NCBI RefSeq assembly: GCF_003635165.1
Contig: NZ_ML058600.1
Location: 62,001-126,000, forward strand
Length of the DNA stretch: 64,000 nucleotides
Reading direction: 5' to 3'
Source of the DNA: Burkholderia sp. Nafp2/4-1b
GTDB lineage: Bacteria > Pseudomonadota > Gammaproteobacteria > Burkholderiales > Burkholderiaceae
The notes below the pieces were generated by a model. It did no database searches. It was not told where the DNA came from and saw only the letters and a list, made by a program, of their open reading frames with translations. Position numbers and translations under genes: made by a program. Of the stretch, positions 1 to 9,297 are shown piece after piece. Numbering within the stretch: the stretch's first letter is position 1; every line of letters starts with the position of its first letter.

Positions 1-465
1 TGCAATACGCGCGGCGATCAGCAGACAGATGAGTGCGACGGCGGCGGCGCCCACGCGCGGCGGCGCATCCGCATGGTCGAGCAGGCAGCCTGCGACGAGC
101 AGCACGACGCCAGCCGCGATCGCGACGGACTTGCCGATACTCAGGAACGGTAGATAGAGGCGCGGATGGGCAAACAGCTGGCTGAACAGGCTGAGGTCGG
201 TGAAGACGAAAGGTTCGCGCAACGATTCGAATTTCGCGTTGCTGATGGCCGCCAGCAGCGCCACCAGCGCCGCCGCGATGCCGGCCGAAAACATCGGCCG
301 CGACGTGGCGAGCAGCACGCACGCTCCGACGAACGAAACGGCAGACACATGCAGAAACACGGCACGCCACGGCCTGCGTAACGGCGCACGCGGTACTGCA
401 ACGGCATCGAGGCCGAACGACGCGGCCAATGCCATCGCGAATACGAGTACCAGCGTGCCGGACAT
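1..465 (-). CDS. Membrane protein of the capsule locus, N-terminal part (WcbQ-like; runs off the window)
   Basis: This is an open frame read leftwards from an ATG at 465, two bases after the TAG stop of the dehydrogenase gene upstream, so the two are probably co-translated. It gives 155 codons before the window edge. The N-terminus is very hydrophobic (MSGTLVLVFAMALAASF), and at least three more hydrophobic stretches follow, so it is an inner-membrane protein. The segment around SNAKFESLREPFVFTDLSLF resembles membrane proteins of the LTA-synthase/sulfatase-like group found in capsule loci. In Burkholderia pseudomallei the equivalent place after the KpsS-like and SDR genes is held by WcbQ. The catalytic domain, if there is one, lies outside the window, so the function is not assigned. 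Confidence 0.6.
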   Translation of the reverse strand, partial: MSGTLVLVFAMALAASFGLDAVAVPRAPLRRPWRAVFLHVSAVSFVGACVLLATSRPMFSAGIAAALVALLAAISNAKFESLREPFVFTDLSLFSQLFAHPRLYLPFLSIGKSVAIAAGVVLLVAGCLLDHADAPPRVGAAAVALICLLIAARIA

Positions 466-466
466 G

Positions 467-1252
467 CTAGCGGCCCTCGCGCGGCAGGTACGACAGCTTG
501 CCGAGAATGGCGTCGGCCAGCGCGGCGGGGAGCAGCGTCAGCAAGCGCATCCCGAGCACGAGCATGCCCGGAAAGGCGATTTCCGCGCGTCCCGCATCGA
601 GCTTGCGCCGGATATGGCGCGCGGCGCGATCCGCCGACCACATGAGCCGCTTGTCGCCCGGGAACACGTCGCTCATCGCGGTCTTCACGAAGCCCGGCAG
701 GATCACCGACATCCGGATGCCATCGCGCGCGAGCACGGGCCGCACCGAATCACCGTACGCCTTGATCGCCGCCTTGCTCGCGCAATAGGCCGGCGAAATC
801 GCCATCCCGCGCAGCGCCGCGATCGAACTGACCATCGCAACGTGGCCGCGATGGCGTCCGCGCATGCGCGCAATCACCGGCAACACTGCATGCAGTGCGC
901 CGTACAGGTTCGTGTCGACCACCACGCTCGTGCGCTCGAGTTCCTCCCAGTCGTCGGCATGTGCCAACGTACTCGCGACACCCGCGTTCGCGATCAGCAG
1001 AGCGATCGGATGCGCATCGTCGAATGCGTCCAGCCACGTACGCAGCGCTTCGGCATCGCACACGTCGACACGGCCGCACTCGACCGTCGCGCCACGTGCC
1101 CGGCAGGCCAACGCCACGTCATCGAGGCGCGCGGCGTCGCGGCCGATCAGCCCGAGCACGACGCCAGGCGCCGCATAGGCCAGCGCCAGCGCGCGCCCGA
1201 GTCCGGCCGTCGCGCCGGTAATCACCACATGCGACGGTTCATGCGAACGCAT
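467..1252 (-). CDS. Short-chain dehydrogenase/reductase of the capsule locus (WcbP-like)
   Basis: This is a 261-residue classical SDR. The N-terminus carries the dinucleotide-binding motif VVITGATAGLGRALA, followed by the NAG motif, a catalytic serine in MVSSIAALRG and the YCASK active-site pair. The open frame extends further upstream, but homology begins at the ATG at 1252. That start overlaps the 3' end of the KpsS-like gene by 14 bases, which points to translational coupling. SDRs at this place in Burkholderia capsule loci (WcbP) are thought to oxidise or reduce a sugar or lipid intermediate. The substrate cannot be told from sequence. A C-terminal segment rich in Leu and Ala may associate with the membrane. 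Confidence 0.85.
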   Translation of the reverse strand: MRSHEPSHVVITGATAGLGRALALAYAAPGVVLGLIGRDAARLDDVALACRARGATVECGRVDVCDAEALRTWLDAFDDAHPIALLIANAGVASTLAHADDWEELERTSVVVDTNLYGALHAVLPVIARMRGRHRGHVAMVSSIAALRGMAISPAYCASKAAIKAYGDSVRPVLARDGIRMSVILPGFVKTAMSDVFPGDKRLMWSADRAARHIRRKLDAGRAEIAFPGMLVLGMRLLTLLPAALADAILGKLSYLPREGR

Positions 1253-2462
1253 GACTGAGCTCCACCTTGGTTGCTTCCAGTCGTCGCACGGCCCCTTCCA
1301 CAGCCATGTCGATGCCGGTATCCGTATAGAAGTCACCGTTGATCTGCGTGTGATGGACCACATAGTCCAGAAACGCGTGGAACAGGCCTTCGTCGGGCCG
1401 TTCCGCATGCTCCCAGAAGCTGTCAAGTCCGCCTTGCCACGTCAGCCCCGGCATGTCGTAGATCGCCACGCCCAGCGCGATCAGCGGGCAATGGTGGTAA
1501 AGCGCGGACATGCCGGTCGTACTGTTGACCAGCACTACGCCGCGCGTGTGATCGAGGAGCGTCGGCAAATGACCGGCGTCGATGAACGACACGCGCTCGG
1601 CAATCCCGAACTCGCGCGCGAGTTGGCGGACGTGCCCGCGATAATCGAAGGCGCCCGTGTCGAGCGGATGGTTCTTGACCAGCAGTTCATGTCCGGCCGG
1701 CGCGTGCTGCGCGAAGGATTGCAGCACGAGGTCGATCGATGCGCGTACGCTGCCGAACGGCGAATGATGGACGATTTGCGCGTCCGCATTGACCTGGAGC
1801 GGAAACAGATAATAGGGCCGGCCGGCAAGCATCCGCTGCGTCACCCGCTCGGATTCACGATCGAATATCGGTTGTTTCAGCGCGCGCGCCGCCAGCCCTG
1901 CATACTCGGCAAAGCCGTTGCGCGGACGATGGCTGCGATAATTCGGGAAATGGGACTGATAGAGCGTATTGGCCGCACGATAGCGCATGTCGTGATACGC
2001 ACGGACGGCCAGTCGATATCCGGTGGCATGCCCGAGATCGCGCGGCGGCGTTACGCTGCGCTGATCGAGATACCACGCCGGATCGCGCGGCAGCAATGAA
2101 CGTCCATTGACGCCATGGCGCTCGAGCGTCAGCCAATGCGGACGCACGTACCCCTCCTCGAATACATGCACGGCGACGCCGTGATCGCGGGCGACGGGAT
2201 GCACGGGCCTGTGAATGGCCCGGCAGTCGCCGAACAGGATCACGTCCGTCACGTCGCCGGTTCGCAGTGTCGTCGCATACCACCCGGCAAGCTCGTCCGG
2301 CTGGGCAGTGTAATCGCTTGCAGCGCCATTTCCGGAATAGACCAGGTCTCCTCCGCAGAAATTAATTCTGCGAATGCGATGGCCGCGACTCCGCAACGCA
2401 TCGGCCAATCGGCTAAAGAACGGCGATGCCGTGCCCTGCAGAACCAGAAAAGAGCGTCGCAT
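1239..2462 (-). CDS. kpsS: Capsule polysaccharide export/modification protein, KpsS family (beta-Kdo transferase)
   Basis: This is a 407-residue protein of the Capsule_synth family. It begins MRRSFLVLQGTASPFFSRLA, which is characteristic of KpsS/LipB/WcbO. Family members are cytoplasmic glycosyltransferases that add the first Kdo to lyso-phosphatidylglycerol, making the conserved lipid terminus on which ABC-exported capsules are carried. Family blocks seen include FEEGYVRPHWLTLERHGVN, the VKNHPLD segment and VNSTTGMSALYHHCPLIALG. It works with KpsC, encoded upstream. Unlike most neighbours it is separated from kpsC by 226 AT-rich bases, so it may have its own promoter. The assignment is secure at family level; the Kdo-transferase activity is from studied homologues. 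Confidence 0.9.
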   Translation of the reverse strand: MRRSFLVLQGTASPFFSRLADALRSRGHRIRRINFCGGDLVYSGNGAASDYTAQPDELAGWYATTLRTGDVTDVILFGDCRAIHRPVHPVARDHGVAVHVFEEGYVRPHWLTLERHGVNGRSLLPRDPAWYLDQRSVTPPRDLGHATGYRLAVRAYHDMRYRAANTLYQSHFPNYRSHRPRNGFAEYAGLAARALKQPIFDRESERVTQRMLAGRPYYLFPLQVNADAQIVHHSPFGSVRASIDLVLQSFAQHAPAGHELLVKNHPLDTGAFDYRGHVRQLAREFGIAERVSFIDAGHLPTLLDHTRGVVLVNSTTGMSALYHHCPLIALGVAIYDMPGLTWQGGLDSFWEHAERPDEGLFHAFLDYVVHHTQINGDFYTDTGIDMAVEGAVRRLEATKVELSHAFA

Positions 2463-2469
2463 TTTTAAT

Positions 2470-2481
2470 ATGATTTATCAT
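2470..2481. repeat. Short palindrome ATGAT-TT-ATCAT upstream of kpsS
   Basis: A 12-base inverted repeat with 5-base arms and a 2-base centre lies 8 bases before the kpsS start codon. This is where a regulator or an mRNA structure could affect kpsS translation. It is in AT-rich sequence, so chance occurrence is possible. Confidence 0.3.
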
Positions 2482-2583
2482 TTTTCAATATTTTTACGCA
2501 CACACGAAATGAACGCCGAATGCGCCGGCAGTTAAACCACCACCCCTACCCCGATTTTTGGCCCCGGATTTATAGGTGAACGA

Positions 2584-2612
2584 TTGTATCGTTTTACGAG
2601 ATAACGATACAA
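2584..2612. repeat. Perfect 10-bp inverted repeat TTGTATCGTT / AACGATACAA
   Basis: Two perfect 10-base arms flank a 9-base spacer about 75 bases beyond the kpsC stop codon. No T-run follows on the minus strand, so it is not a canonical intrinsic terminator. It could be an operator or an mRNA hairpin that protects the upstream transcript. Confidence 0.45.
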
Positions 2613-2688
2613 CCTCGGTTGTCCGAAAAACACCATAGCAGAATTGCTTTACCGGACGCCGTCAGCCCCCTTCTCCGACGGCCGCCGA

Positions 2689-4893
2689 CTAAAGCTTGGC
2701 GAGCCAGCGCTGCAGCGACATGTAGAGCTTCTTGCGCGCTGCAATCCGATATTCCGAATAAGTCGTCAGCGCCCACATCTTGACTTTTCCGGATTGCTGC
2801 TTGAGTCGATTTCGCTTCAGTTTCGCGTGTCCCGTCGACTGTCGCTGCGCGTGCAGCAATGTAATGGCGCGTTGCGCGTCGATCACGGCGCGCGATACCG
2901 GATGAACATAGCGCGGATAGCGCAGCAGCGTCCCGGCAATCAGCTCGTCAAGCGTAAGCCGGCGATTGCGACGCGACCAAACGGGATGGGTATCCGGCGG
3001 ATCGCCTGCGACCGGCATGGGCTCGGCGCCTGGCGATGCGTTCGCGAATACGTCTTGCGTCAGCCCCCAGCCCGCGTAGAACGGCGCGCCGTAGCAGACG
3101 ACCCGCTTGCCGCGCAGCAGCGCCTCGAAGCCGGTCAGCGAAGTCATCGTATGCACTTCGTCGGCCTGCTCGACGCACGCGATCACGTCGGACTCAGGTA
3201 CCACGGCATCCGCGAGCCGGCGCGCTTCGTGCAGCGGAATCGCCCCCGCACGATTGCCGCTGACGACATCGGGATGCGGCTTGAAGACGATAAACGCATC
3301 CGGATGAGCCGCCCGCACGCTCGACAGCAACCCGAGATTCGTGGAGACCCACGGTGAGCCGGTGCGGATCGATGCATCGTCCTCGACCTGCCCCGGCACC
3401 AAGATCACCTTCGCGGGTCGGGGCGACGGCAGCACGATGCCGCCTTTGCCGACGTTGTACTTGCCGATGCGTGCGTCGACCAGCGCCGCGCGCACGGCGC
3501 GCGCCTCGACGAGCTCCGCATCGTCGAAGCCGCCTTGCTCGAGGATCGACTCCAGGCGGGACGGCGTGCGTGGATCGAAATAGATACCGAGATCGTCGAT
3601 AACAAGCGAAAGCGGCGCGATCAGGTTCGAGCCGAGCCCGACGGACCGGATGAACCCGTCTTCCATGCGAAGCACCGGCAAGCCCAGCTCCTGCGCGACG
3701 GCAGCGACATCGGGACGGCGGGCGCCCCACAGCACGACCCGCCGCGACGCGTCAGGCGGCAGACGCCGCAGCGCCGCCGGCGAAGCGACGAAACGCACGC
3801 GCGCGCCGCCGTGCCGCAGAAACGGCGCGACCACGCTGCGCTTCCACAGGCTCAACCCGACGCACACGAGTTCGCCCCTCGTCACTTCGTTCAGCCGGCG
3901 TTGCTTGGCGAGATGGGCGATCACGTCGAAGATCGTGCCGCGGGCGCCGGTTTCGGGATCGAGATAGCGGCAATAGCGCAGGTACGCCGCGTCGAACAGC
4001 TGGTGCAGCGTCGCGCTACCGCGACGATCGGCAACGACCGGAGCATCCGCGTGACGATCGTCGGTGAGCCCCCAACCGGCGTACCACGGCAAGCCGAACG
4101 TCACGACCGGCCTGCCGCACAGCAGTGCCTCGAAGCCCATCTGCGATGAAACGGCGTAGACCTTGCCGACCCGCTTCAGCAGCGACGGCGGACTGACGTC
4201 GGCCGGCAGCAAGCGCACGCGCGGATCGCTGAATGCCGCATCGACGAGATAGCCGGACTTCTTGCCGCACGTCACGTCGGGATGCGTCTTGATCCAGACC
4301 GCCTTGCCGGGGTTTTCGGCGAGCGCGGCGGCCAGCATCGCTTGAAACGACGATTCGTCGGCCCCGCCGAGGCGCACTGCGACGTCGCCGCGGGTCTGGT
4401 CGACGACCAGGATCGCGTCGTCGCGCCAGTCGTCGGGGGGGGCGAAGTCCGGTGCGTGGTTGTATTTGGACAAGCCGTGGCGGACGATCAGGGACATCGC
4501 GCGACCTGCCTCGACTCGCGAAGCATCGGCGTGATCGCCCTCCATTGCGGCGGCGTCCTTCACGAGCATCTCGAGACGGGACGGCCGGCTCGCGTCGTAG
4601 TAGATGCCGAGATCGTCGATGACGATCGACAACGCGGCATCGCCGAGCACGCCGAGGGAGACGGAGCGGAGGAAGCCGTCTTCGATACGAAGCACGTCCA
4701 CGCCGGCGCGCAGGCCCCATGCCTGGGCGCGCCGACCGCTTTCACGCAGGCCCCAGCCGAGAATGCCGGCAATGCCCGATCGCTGCCATGGAAAACCGCA
4801 CGAAACAATACCGTCGAGCCAAGGGGTGCTGCCGCACCACGCCCACAGGCCAACGCTCTGAATCGGAACAACCCAGCGGGGCGGACGGGTCAT
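2689..4893 (-). CDS. kpsC: Capsule polysaccharide lipid-linker Kdo transferase KpsC
   Basis: This is a 734-residue protein made of two similar halves, as in KpsC/WcbA. The first half has DGFLRSVSLGVLGDAALS, IDDLGIYYD, WIKTHPDV and YAGWGLTDD. The second repeats these as DGFIRSVGLGS, IDDLGIYFD, FKPHPDV and YAGWGLTQD. Studied KpsC proteins are bifunctional beta-Kdo transferases that extend the poly-Kdo linker on lyso-phosphatidylglycerol after KpsS adds the first residue. The open frame continues upstream, but the ATG at 4893 overlaps the stop of the preceding gene (ATGA) and fits the family N-terminus (MTRPPRWVVPIQ). No kpsF, kpsU or other Kdo-synthesis gene is visible, so Kdo must come from lipopolysaccharide synthesis elsewhere. 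Confidence 0.93.
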   Translation of the reverse strand: MTRPPRWVVPIQSVGLWAWCGSTPWLDGIVSCGFPWQRSGIAGILGWGLRESGRRAQAWGLRAGVDVLRIEDGFLRSVSLGVLGDAALSIVIDDLGIYYDASRPSRLEMLVKDAAAMEGDHADASRVEAGRAMSLIVRHGLSKYNHAPDFAPPDDWRDDAILVVDQTRGDVAVRLGGADESSFQAMLAAALAENPGKAVWIKTHPDVTCGKKSGYLVDAAFSDPRVRLLPADVSPPSLLKRVGKVYAVSSQMGFEALLCGRPVVTFGLPWYAGWGLTDDRHADAPVVADRRGSATLHQLFDAAYLRYCRYLDPETGARGTIFDVIAHLAKQRRLNEVTRGELVCVGLSLWKRSVVAPFLRHGGARVRFVASPAALRRLPPDASRRVVLWGARRPDVAAVAQELGLPVLRMEDGFIRSVGLGSNLIAPLSLVIDDLGIYFDPRTPSRLESILEQGGFDDAELVEARAVRAALVDARIGKYNVGKGGIVLPSPRPAKVILVPGQVEDDASIRTGSPWVSTNLGLLSSVRAAHPDAFIVFKPHPDVVSGNRAGAIPLHEARRLADAVVPESDVIACVEQADEVHTMTSLTGFEALLRGKRVVCYGAPFYAGWGLTQDVFANASPGAEPMPVAGDPPDTHPVWSRRNRRLTLDELIAGTLLRYPRYVHPVSRAVIDAQRAITLLHAQRQSTGHAKLKRNRLKQQSGKVKMWALTTYSEYRIAARKKLYMSLQRWLAKL

Positions 4894-5690
4894 GATTCCG
4901 CCCCGCCGCGCATTCCGTCGTGCCCGACGGAACGTTCGGCACGCGCAAGCGGCATCGCAAACAGCCTCTTCAACTGTTGTACGAGACAACGCGCATACGG
5001 GCGGCGCGCGTAGTGATGGTCGAACCGGCGGGGATGGTGCCAGGATCGCTTGACCAAGCCATCCGCTCCAAGCGCATGCGGAGTCGAATCGAGGAACGGG
5101 ATGCCGTGCGTACGGCAAAATTCCTCGATACGGGCATTGAACACCTGCGCCAGTTCGGTCCGCTCGTGCTGCGTTGCCGATACCTGTTGACGTACCGCGG
5201 CCGTCTCGTCGCGCGGCGCAGCCTGGTCCGCCAGCGTCGGCAAAGGCGCGCTGAGTATGGCAACGCGGTGGGCCGCGGCTACCTCGGCAATGAACTCGCA
5301 ATAGTTGCGAACCGCCTCGTCAAGCAACACAAGTATCGAGGACGATCGGAATTCAACGAGTTTCCACAGCGAATAAGCGGTATCGACTTCGCCCAGGTTG
5401 AGCAGCACCCAATCATGTCCCGAAGACTGAAGCCGGTTCGTGAAGCGTAATAATGCGGACGTCGTCGAATGACGGTTGTCGATGCCGATTGCCGTTGCGC
5501 CCGGAACGTATTCGATGTCGAATTGCACGTTCGGCAATCGCAATGCGAACGAGATGTGCTCGAACACGCGGACGTGCGAATCCCCAAGGACGAGCACGCG
5601 CTGCAGCGGTCGGTCGCAGACGCGCGCCGCACATCGTCGCCACACTGGCAACAGCACACGGTCACGCAGGCATTGCATGATTGCGCTCAC
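4890..5690 (-). CDS. SGNH-hydrolase-like protein of the capsule locus
   Basis: This is a protein of about 266 residues with SGNH-hydrolase features. RVLVLGDSHVRVFEH supplies the block I serine (GDSH), LLNLGEVD resembles a later block, and DHHYARRPYA near the C-terminus could supply the catalytic Asp and His. A GTG at 5690 forms a GTGA overlap with the upstream gene and follows a GGTGGTGGGG stretch, so it is preferred over the ATG at 5678, which has no ribosome-binding site. The gene also overlaps kpsC by four bases. Acting on acyl or acetyl groups of the polysaccharide is plausible, but the protein has no signal peptide, and sugar-binding or phosphatase roles cannot be excluded. Confidence 0.65.
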   Translation of the reverse strand: MSAIMQCLRDRVLLPVWRRCAARVCDRPLQRVLVLGDSHVRVFEHISFALRLPNVQFDIEYVPGATAIGIDNRHSTTSALLRFTNRLQSSGHDWVLLNLGEVDTAYSLWKLVEFRSSSILVLLDEAVRNYCEFIAEVAAAHRVAILSAPLPTLADQAAPRDETAAVRQQVSATQHERTELAQVFNARIEEFCRTHGIPFLDSTPHALGADGLVKRSWHHPRRFDHHYARRPYARCLVQQLKRLFAMPLARAERSVGHDGMRGGAES

Positions 5691-6712
5691 TGCCCCACCA
5701 CCTCGGCAATCTGGCGCAGCCGATGCTGCCACGTATGGTGCTTCGCCACGTACTCCGCACCGGCACGTGCGCGCTCGAGATCATGGTTCGACGGGCCGCC
5801 GCGCAGACGCGCGAACAGCTCGCGCGCCTCGTCGCCGGTGCGTACGACATGACAGAAGTCCGAGAACATCGCATCGACGGACCGCGCCGGAGTCGTTACG
5901 GCAATTCCACCGCAACCCAAAATCTCGACGAGCCGCCGTGAGAACATTGTGGGCGAGTCCTCGACCGTATTCACGTTCAGGGACACGACATAGTCGCGGT
6001 ACATCTGAGCCGTTTGTTCATGTCGGAGGGCGTGCTGTACGTCCAGGCCGGCAAGCGCCGGAAAGCGATAGTGGGAGGCCTTGCGGCCCGAATTGCGGTC
6101 GATGACGGTCAGGCCCAGACCACTACCGCAGGCCGCACCGAACAGCGCGTCCTGCCACGCACGGCGACGTGCGTGGTTCTCGCTGCTGTAGCTGCCGACA
6201 AAGTTCGCACGACGGAGCTTGAAGTCGAAACCGGTAAAGCCGTGCGTCCTCGGCTGGATCGCAAACATCAAGGTGTGGACCGATGCATGCTCGCCCATCA
6301 CCGCCTTGTAGCGCGGCACGGCATTGGCATCCACCGTAAACACGTGATCGAACAGCTTCGCGCTATCCACGAAACGATCGAAGTGAACCGAATCCTCCTT
6401 GTTCCAGAACACCGTCGGAATACCACGCTCCCTGGCGGCTTCGACTAGGCGGATCAATGCGTGATTTGTCCGCTCAGGGTGTTCCGGGTATGCGGCGATC
6501 TTGTACTTCCAGCGATCGCGAACCCCTGACCATGCCGACTCGACCAGTAAATAGTCAGGGCGCGAAAACGCTAGGCGCCAGCGAAATCCCCGGGGCCCCA
6601 ACGGAATGACGCGACTATCGAAAACGAGGCTCGACGATGTCAAGCTGTCTGCAACCAGAGCGATAGTGGGATGCTTTCGAATGCTCAAGTCCACTCCCAA
6701 CGGCGGACGCAT
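5687..6712 (-). CDS. CgeB-like glycosyltransferase
   Basis: This is a 341-residue protein like the CgeB/DUF3880 glycosyltransferase group. The core block PTVFWNKEDSVHFDRF (near residue 100) is followed by a DHVFTVD block and, towards the C-terminus, SPTMFSRRLVEILGCGG, which matches the nucleotide-sugar binding part of GT-B enzymes. The same blocks occur inside the 1405-residue glycosyltransferase of this operon (IFWNKEDPVHFETF and SMFARRVYELLASN), so the two are paralogues. A cytoplasmic enzyme adding a sugar to the capsule repeat is the likely role. Donor and acceptor are unknown. No strong ribosome-binding site precedes the ATG at 6712; a GTG at 6694 is an alternative. Confidence 0.75.
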   Translation of the reverse strand: MRPPLGVDLSIRKHPTIALVADSLTSSSLVFDSRVIPLGPRGFRWRLAFSRPDYLLVESAWSGVRDRWKYKIAAYPEHPERTNHALIRLVEAARERGIPTVFWNKEDSVHFDRFVDSAKLFDHVFTVDANAVPRYKAVMGEHASVHTLMFAIQPRTHGFTGFDFKLRRANFVGSYSSENHARRRAWQDALFGAACGSGLGLTVIDRNSGRKASHYRFPALAGLDVQHALRHEQTAQMYRDYVVSLNVNTVEDSPTMFSRRLVEILGCGGIAVTTPARSVDAMFSDFCHVVRTGDEARELFARLRGGPSNHDLERARAGAEYVAKHHTWQHRLRQIAEVVGQ

Positions 6713-6752
6713 GGCGAAGCACCGCGCGCCGCCGAGGCGGTTCGATTCCGCA

Positions 6753-9275
6753 TCACGCTACCTTCTCCAGCACGAGCACCCCGTCAAGTAGATCGGCCGC
6801 GTTCTCCTCGATACTCAAATAGGCGAGTGCGCGCAAACTGCCGCCACGGAATCCCACCGAGAATCCGTCATCGGGGATCGGATTACCTTTGAAACGTTTG
6901 CCTAAATATTGTGCAACCTCCGGATGGCTGTCTTCGTCGGCACGGCTCGGAAAAGGAACCAGGAAACACGCGCCCACCGGATGGGCGCCAGTGTTTTCGG
7001 CCAATCCGACAGAGCAGAACCGCGCGAAGTCGCCGTCGACGGGATACTTCAAGTCGATCCATGGCCTGCCCAGCAGCGAATTGAGCCTTTCGGCCAACGA
7101 TTCCCGCTGTACCGCTTCCCGCACGAAATCCCACTTGTTGAGCTTGACACGCGGCTTCTGGCTCTCGCGCGGGACGGCCGGAGTCGAGTCAGAGCGCAGT
7201 TCGTCCTCTTGTTCGGCCTCGCTATACGAAATCGCATCCAGCGTACTGTCGTACGCGATGAAACGCTGCGAACGAAAGCCGACGCTACGCTTGAAAAGGT
7301 TGATCCCCATCCCGTCATCCACGACGTACAGGTAATTGATCGATTTGACCCACGAGTACTTTTCGATCAACGCCTTCACGACGTGAAATACATTCAGGTT
7401 CATCACCCCGTTCTTCACGTGCTCCTTGTGACACAGAATGTGATTGATCTGTGCGAGTTCACCGAACATAAAGAGTGTGATGTACGAAACCAGACGACCT
7501 TCGTGCACGACGCCAAAGAATCGCTCGGTGTGATATTCGCACCCGGTGGCGCTGGGGTTCAGCACATAAACCGGCGGGTTCGAATAGTAGTACTCGGGAA
7601 TCGGCCGCCCCTGTCGCATGGGATCCGACGTGCGAATCTCATAGATGTCCTGGTCGAAACCTTCGGGGCCACCTTCGTGGAACCGGTATCCAAGGCGATT
7701 AGCCTTTTGAATCATGTTCCGGGACTTGTCACCGATCGACCGCAGGTATGCTTCGACCGTATGCGGAATCGTCAGAAATGCAGGCCTCGCCTTCTGAAGG
7801 CTGGCGGGCATCAATTCCCCACCGTCAGCCTCGACGAACACAGGTTCCCGACCGAAACGATTGACATCATGCCGTGATGCGAAAGCGTCCATCGACGTGA
7901 ACCATTTATCGCAATGGACGATACATTCCGGGCCGCAGCGATGCCGTTTGAGCAGCAGATTCGCGCGTATCGCCGGCTCGCGCGTGATGTTGACCGACTG
8001 GCTGCCATCCTTGCGTTTCGCGCTCAGTGCCGGACTATCGAGCACCGCGCCGCCGGATTCGAAATTGACATCCGAGAGGACAACGGGGCCATCGAAGTTC
8101 CAGGTCAACATCTTGAGCGACGTGATCCGACCGTCGACCGCGATCTCCGTCGTCAGTCGCTCGTCACGCATTTCGCTCTTGAGATACCGAAAGTAGCCGA
8201 CCCACGACTTCATGTACCCCATCGCATGCATGTCGGCATCGACGAGGTTCTCGCCAGTGACGACAAGCAACAAGTTGCGGTTGCCCGACAAATCGCCGTT
8301 GATGATCGCGCTCAGTCGAATACGCGTTGCCGCTGTCGCGCGAACCGACACCTCGAGACCCTGCATCGCCTTCTGCAACGTCACACGGTCGCTGTGCCAA
8401 GCAGTCGCCGGCGTTGAGTCTTCATGGCGAAACCGGCTTCCGGCCAGCCGCAGCTTGTCACGGACATAGCTTACGAAACCCACGCTACTCCCTTGCTTGT
8501 CAGAAGTTCCCGCGGCAGCTGCCCCGATTCGCTCCACATACCGATCGAGACGTTCGAGCAAATGCGTGTAATACCCGGTCACAAAGTGAAACGGGCTCTT
8601 TCCCCATTGATGGTCGATTCCGCCGACGAGCAATGTCGAATCGAAATGCAGGAATTGTTCGTCAGCGAGATCCTGGCGCATCCGCGCATATTGCCGCGAC
8701 AGGAAGGCGTTCGCTCGTGCAACGTCGTCGTGCGAATATGCCGGCGAGAAATCAGTGCCATCGGAGCAGGCCGAGCTCCAGTACACCTCATTCACGATCA
8801 GCCCGTTGAGGCGCCCTTGCGCGCTCAGCGTTGCGACGAGGTGGCGCCATCCGGCCTCCCAGCGGTCGAAGAACGCATCCGTAAAAGGCTTGATTACCGC
8901 TCCGCGTCGCGTCCCGGCATCGAATCCGGATGACAGCAGTTCACCCGACACGGTACAGCACGCGCCACGGTCGTCAACGAACACGCCGAATCGTTCGTCG
9001 ATCAGGTCCATCAGTACGAAATCAAATTCGCCAGCGGCCAGTACGGCCACCAAGCCGTGCTCGACGTCCGATTGCACCATCCTGCGCTGAAACGGCGACG
9101 TAATCGCGTCAAAATCGACATTCTCCACCACGCCCGACGAAAATGCAGTCGCTAGCGAACTGCGCGCGAGATAGCCCGCGAGCTCGTACCGCTCCGATAG
9201 CGGAAATCGATCGGTAAACGCGTCTCGGCTCACGCAACTTCCATGAATCAGAAGCTTCGGTTTACTGCGCGCCAT
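6753..9275 (-). CDS. DUF6270-type protein fused to the GNAT-like module shared with the heparinase-like proteins
   Basis: This is an 840-residue protein starting at the ATG at 9275, which has a good GAGGAA site; an ATG at 9311 is less likely. Residues 1-250 resemble DUF6270: KLLIHGSCVSRDAF at the N-terminus and GKSPFHFVTGYY near its end, an SGNH-like layout. About residues 290-425 form a beta-rich domain (VGYFRYLKSEMRDERL). A Cys/His motif, C-x3-C-x2-H-C, spans residues 447-455. Residues 505-680 look like a GNAT/FemAB-type acyltransferase (RNMIQKANRLGYRF, QDIYEIRTSDPMRQGRPIPE, FGELAQINHILCHK). The C-terminal segment (RFKGNPIPDDGF to DGVLVLEKV) recurs in both heparinase-like proteins. No signal peptide is seen. 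Acylation or deacylation of the capsule or a precursor is inferred only. Confidence 0.7.
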   Translation of the reverse strand: MARSKPKLLIHGSCVSRDAFTDRFPLSERYELAGYLARSSLATAFSSGVVENVDFDAITSPFQRRMVQSDVEHGLVAVLAAGEFDFVLMDLIDERFGVFVDDRGACCTVSGELLSSGFDAGTRRGAVIKPFTDAFFDRWEAGWRHLVATLSAQGRLNGLIVNEVYWSSACSDGTDFSPAYSHDDVARANAFLSRQYARMRQDLADEQFLHFDSTLLVGGIDHQWGKSPFHFVTGYYTHLLERLDRYVERIGAAAAGTSDKQGSSVGFVSYVRDKLRLAGSRFRHEDSTPATAWHSDRVTLQKAMQGLEVSVRATAATRIRLSAIINGDLSGNRNLLLVVTGENLVDADMHAMGYMKSWVGYFRYLKSEMRDERLTTEIAVDGRITSLKMLTWNFDGPVVLSDVNFESGGAVLDSPALSAKRKDGSQSVNITREPAIRANLLLKRHRCGPECIVHCDKWFTSMDAFASRHDVNRFGREPVFVEADGGELMPASLQKARPAFLTIPHTVEAYLRSIGDKSRNMIQKANRLGYRFHEGGPEGFDQDIYEIRTSDPMRQGRPIPEYYYSNPPVYVLNPSATGCEYHTERFFGVVHEGRLVSYITLFMFGELAQINHILCHKEHVKNGVMNLNVFHVVKALIEKYSWVKSINYLYVVDDGMGINLFKRSVGFRSQRFIAYDSTLDAISYSEAEQEDELRSDSTPAVPRESQKPRVKLNKWDFVREAVQRESLAERLNSLLGRPWIDLKYPVDGDFARFCSVGLAENTGAHPVGACFLVPFPSRADEDSHPEVAQYLGKRFKGNPIPDDGFSVGFRGGSLRALAYLSIEENAADLLDGVLVLEKVA

Positions 9276-9297
9276 CCATTTTTCCTCGTACTTGCTT

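Larger units (their letters stand above)
2463..2688. other. AT-rich spacer between kpsC and kpsS
   Basis: This 226-base gap is the longest internal one in an otherwise tightly packed operon. It is clearly AT-rich just upstream of kpsS and holds two short palindromes, at 2470-2481 and 2584-2612. No credible open frame is present. A separate promoter for kpsS or the scar of a cassette junction would both fit; no good -35/-10 pair was identified. Confidence 0.5.

Noticed and set aside
200..1258. 352-residue plus-strand frame over the SDR and the partial membrane protein gene
   Set aside because: The minus-strand frames have clear family motifs; this one has none.
2584..2612. Intrinsic terminator after kpsC
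   Set aside because: The inverted repeat is perfect but no T-run follows on the transcribed strand, so it is listed as a repeat only.
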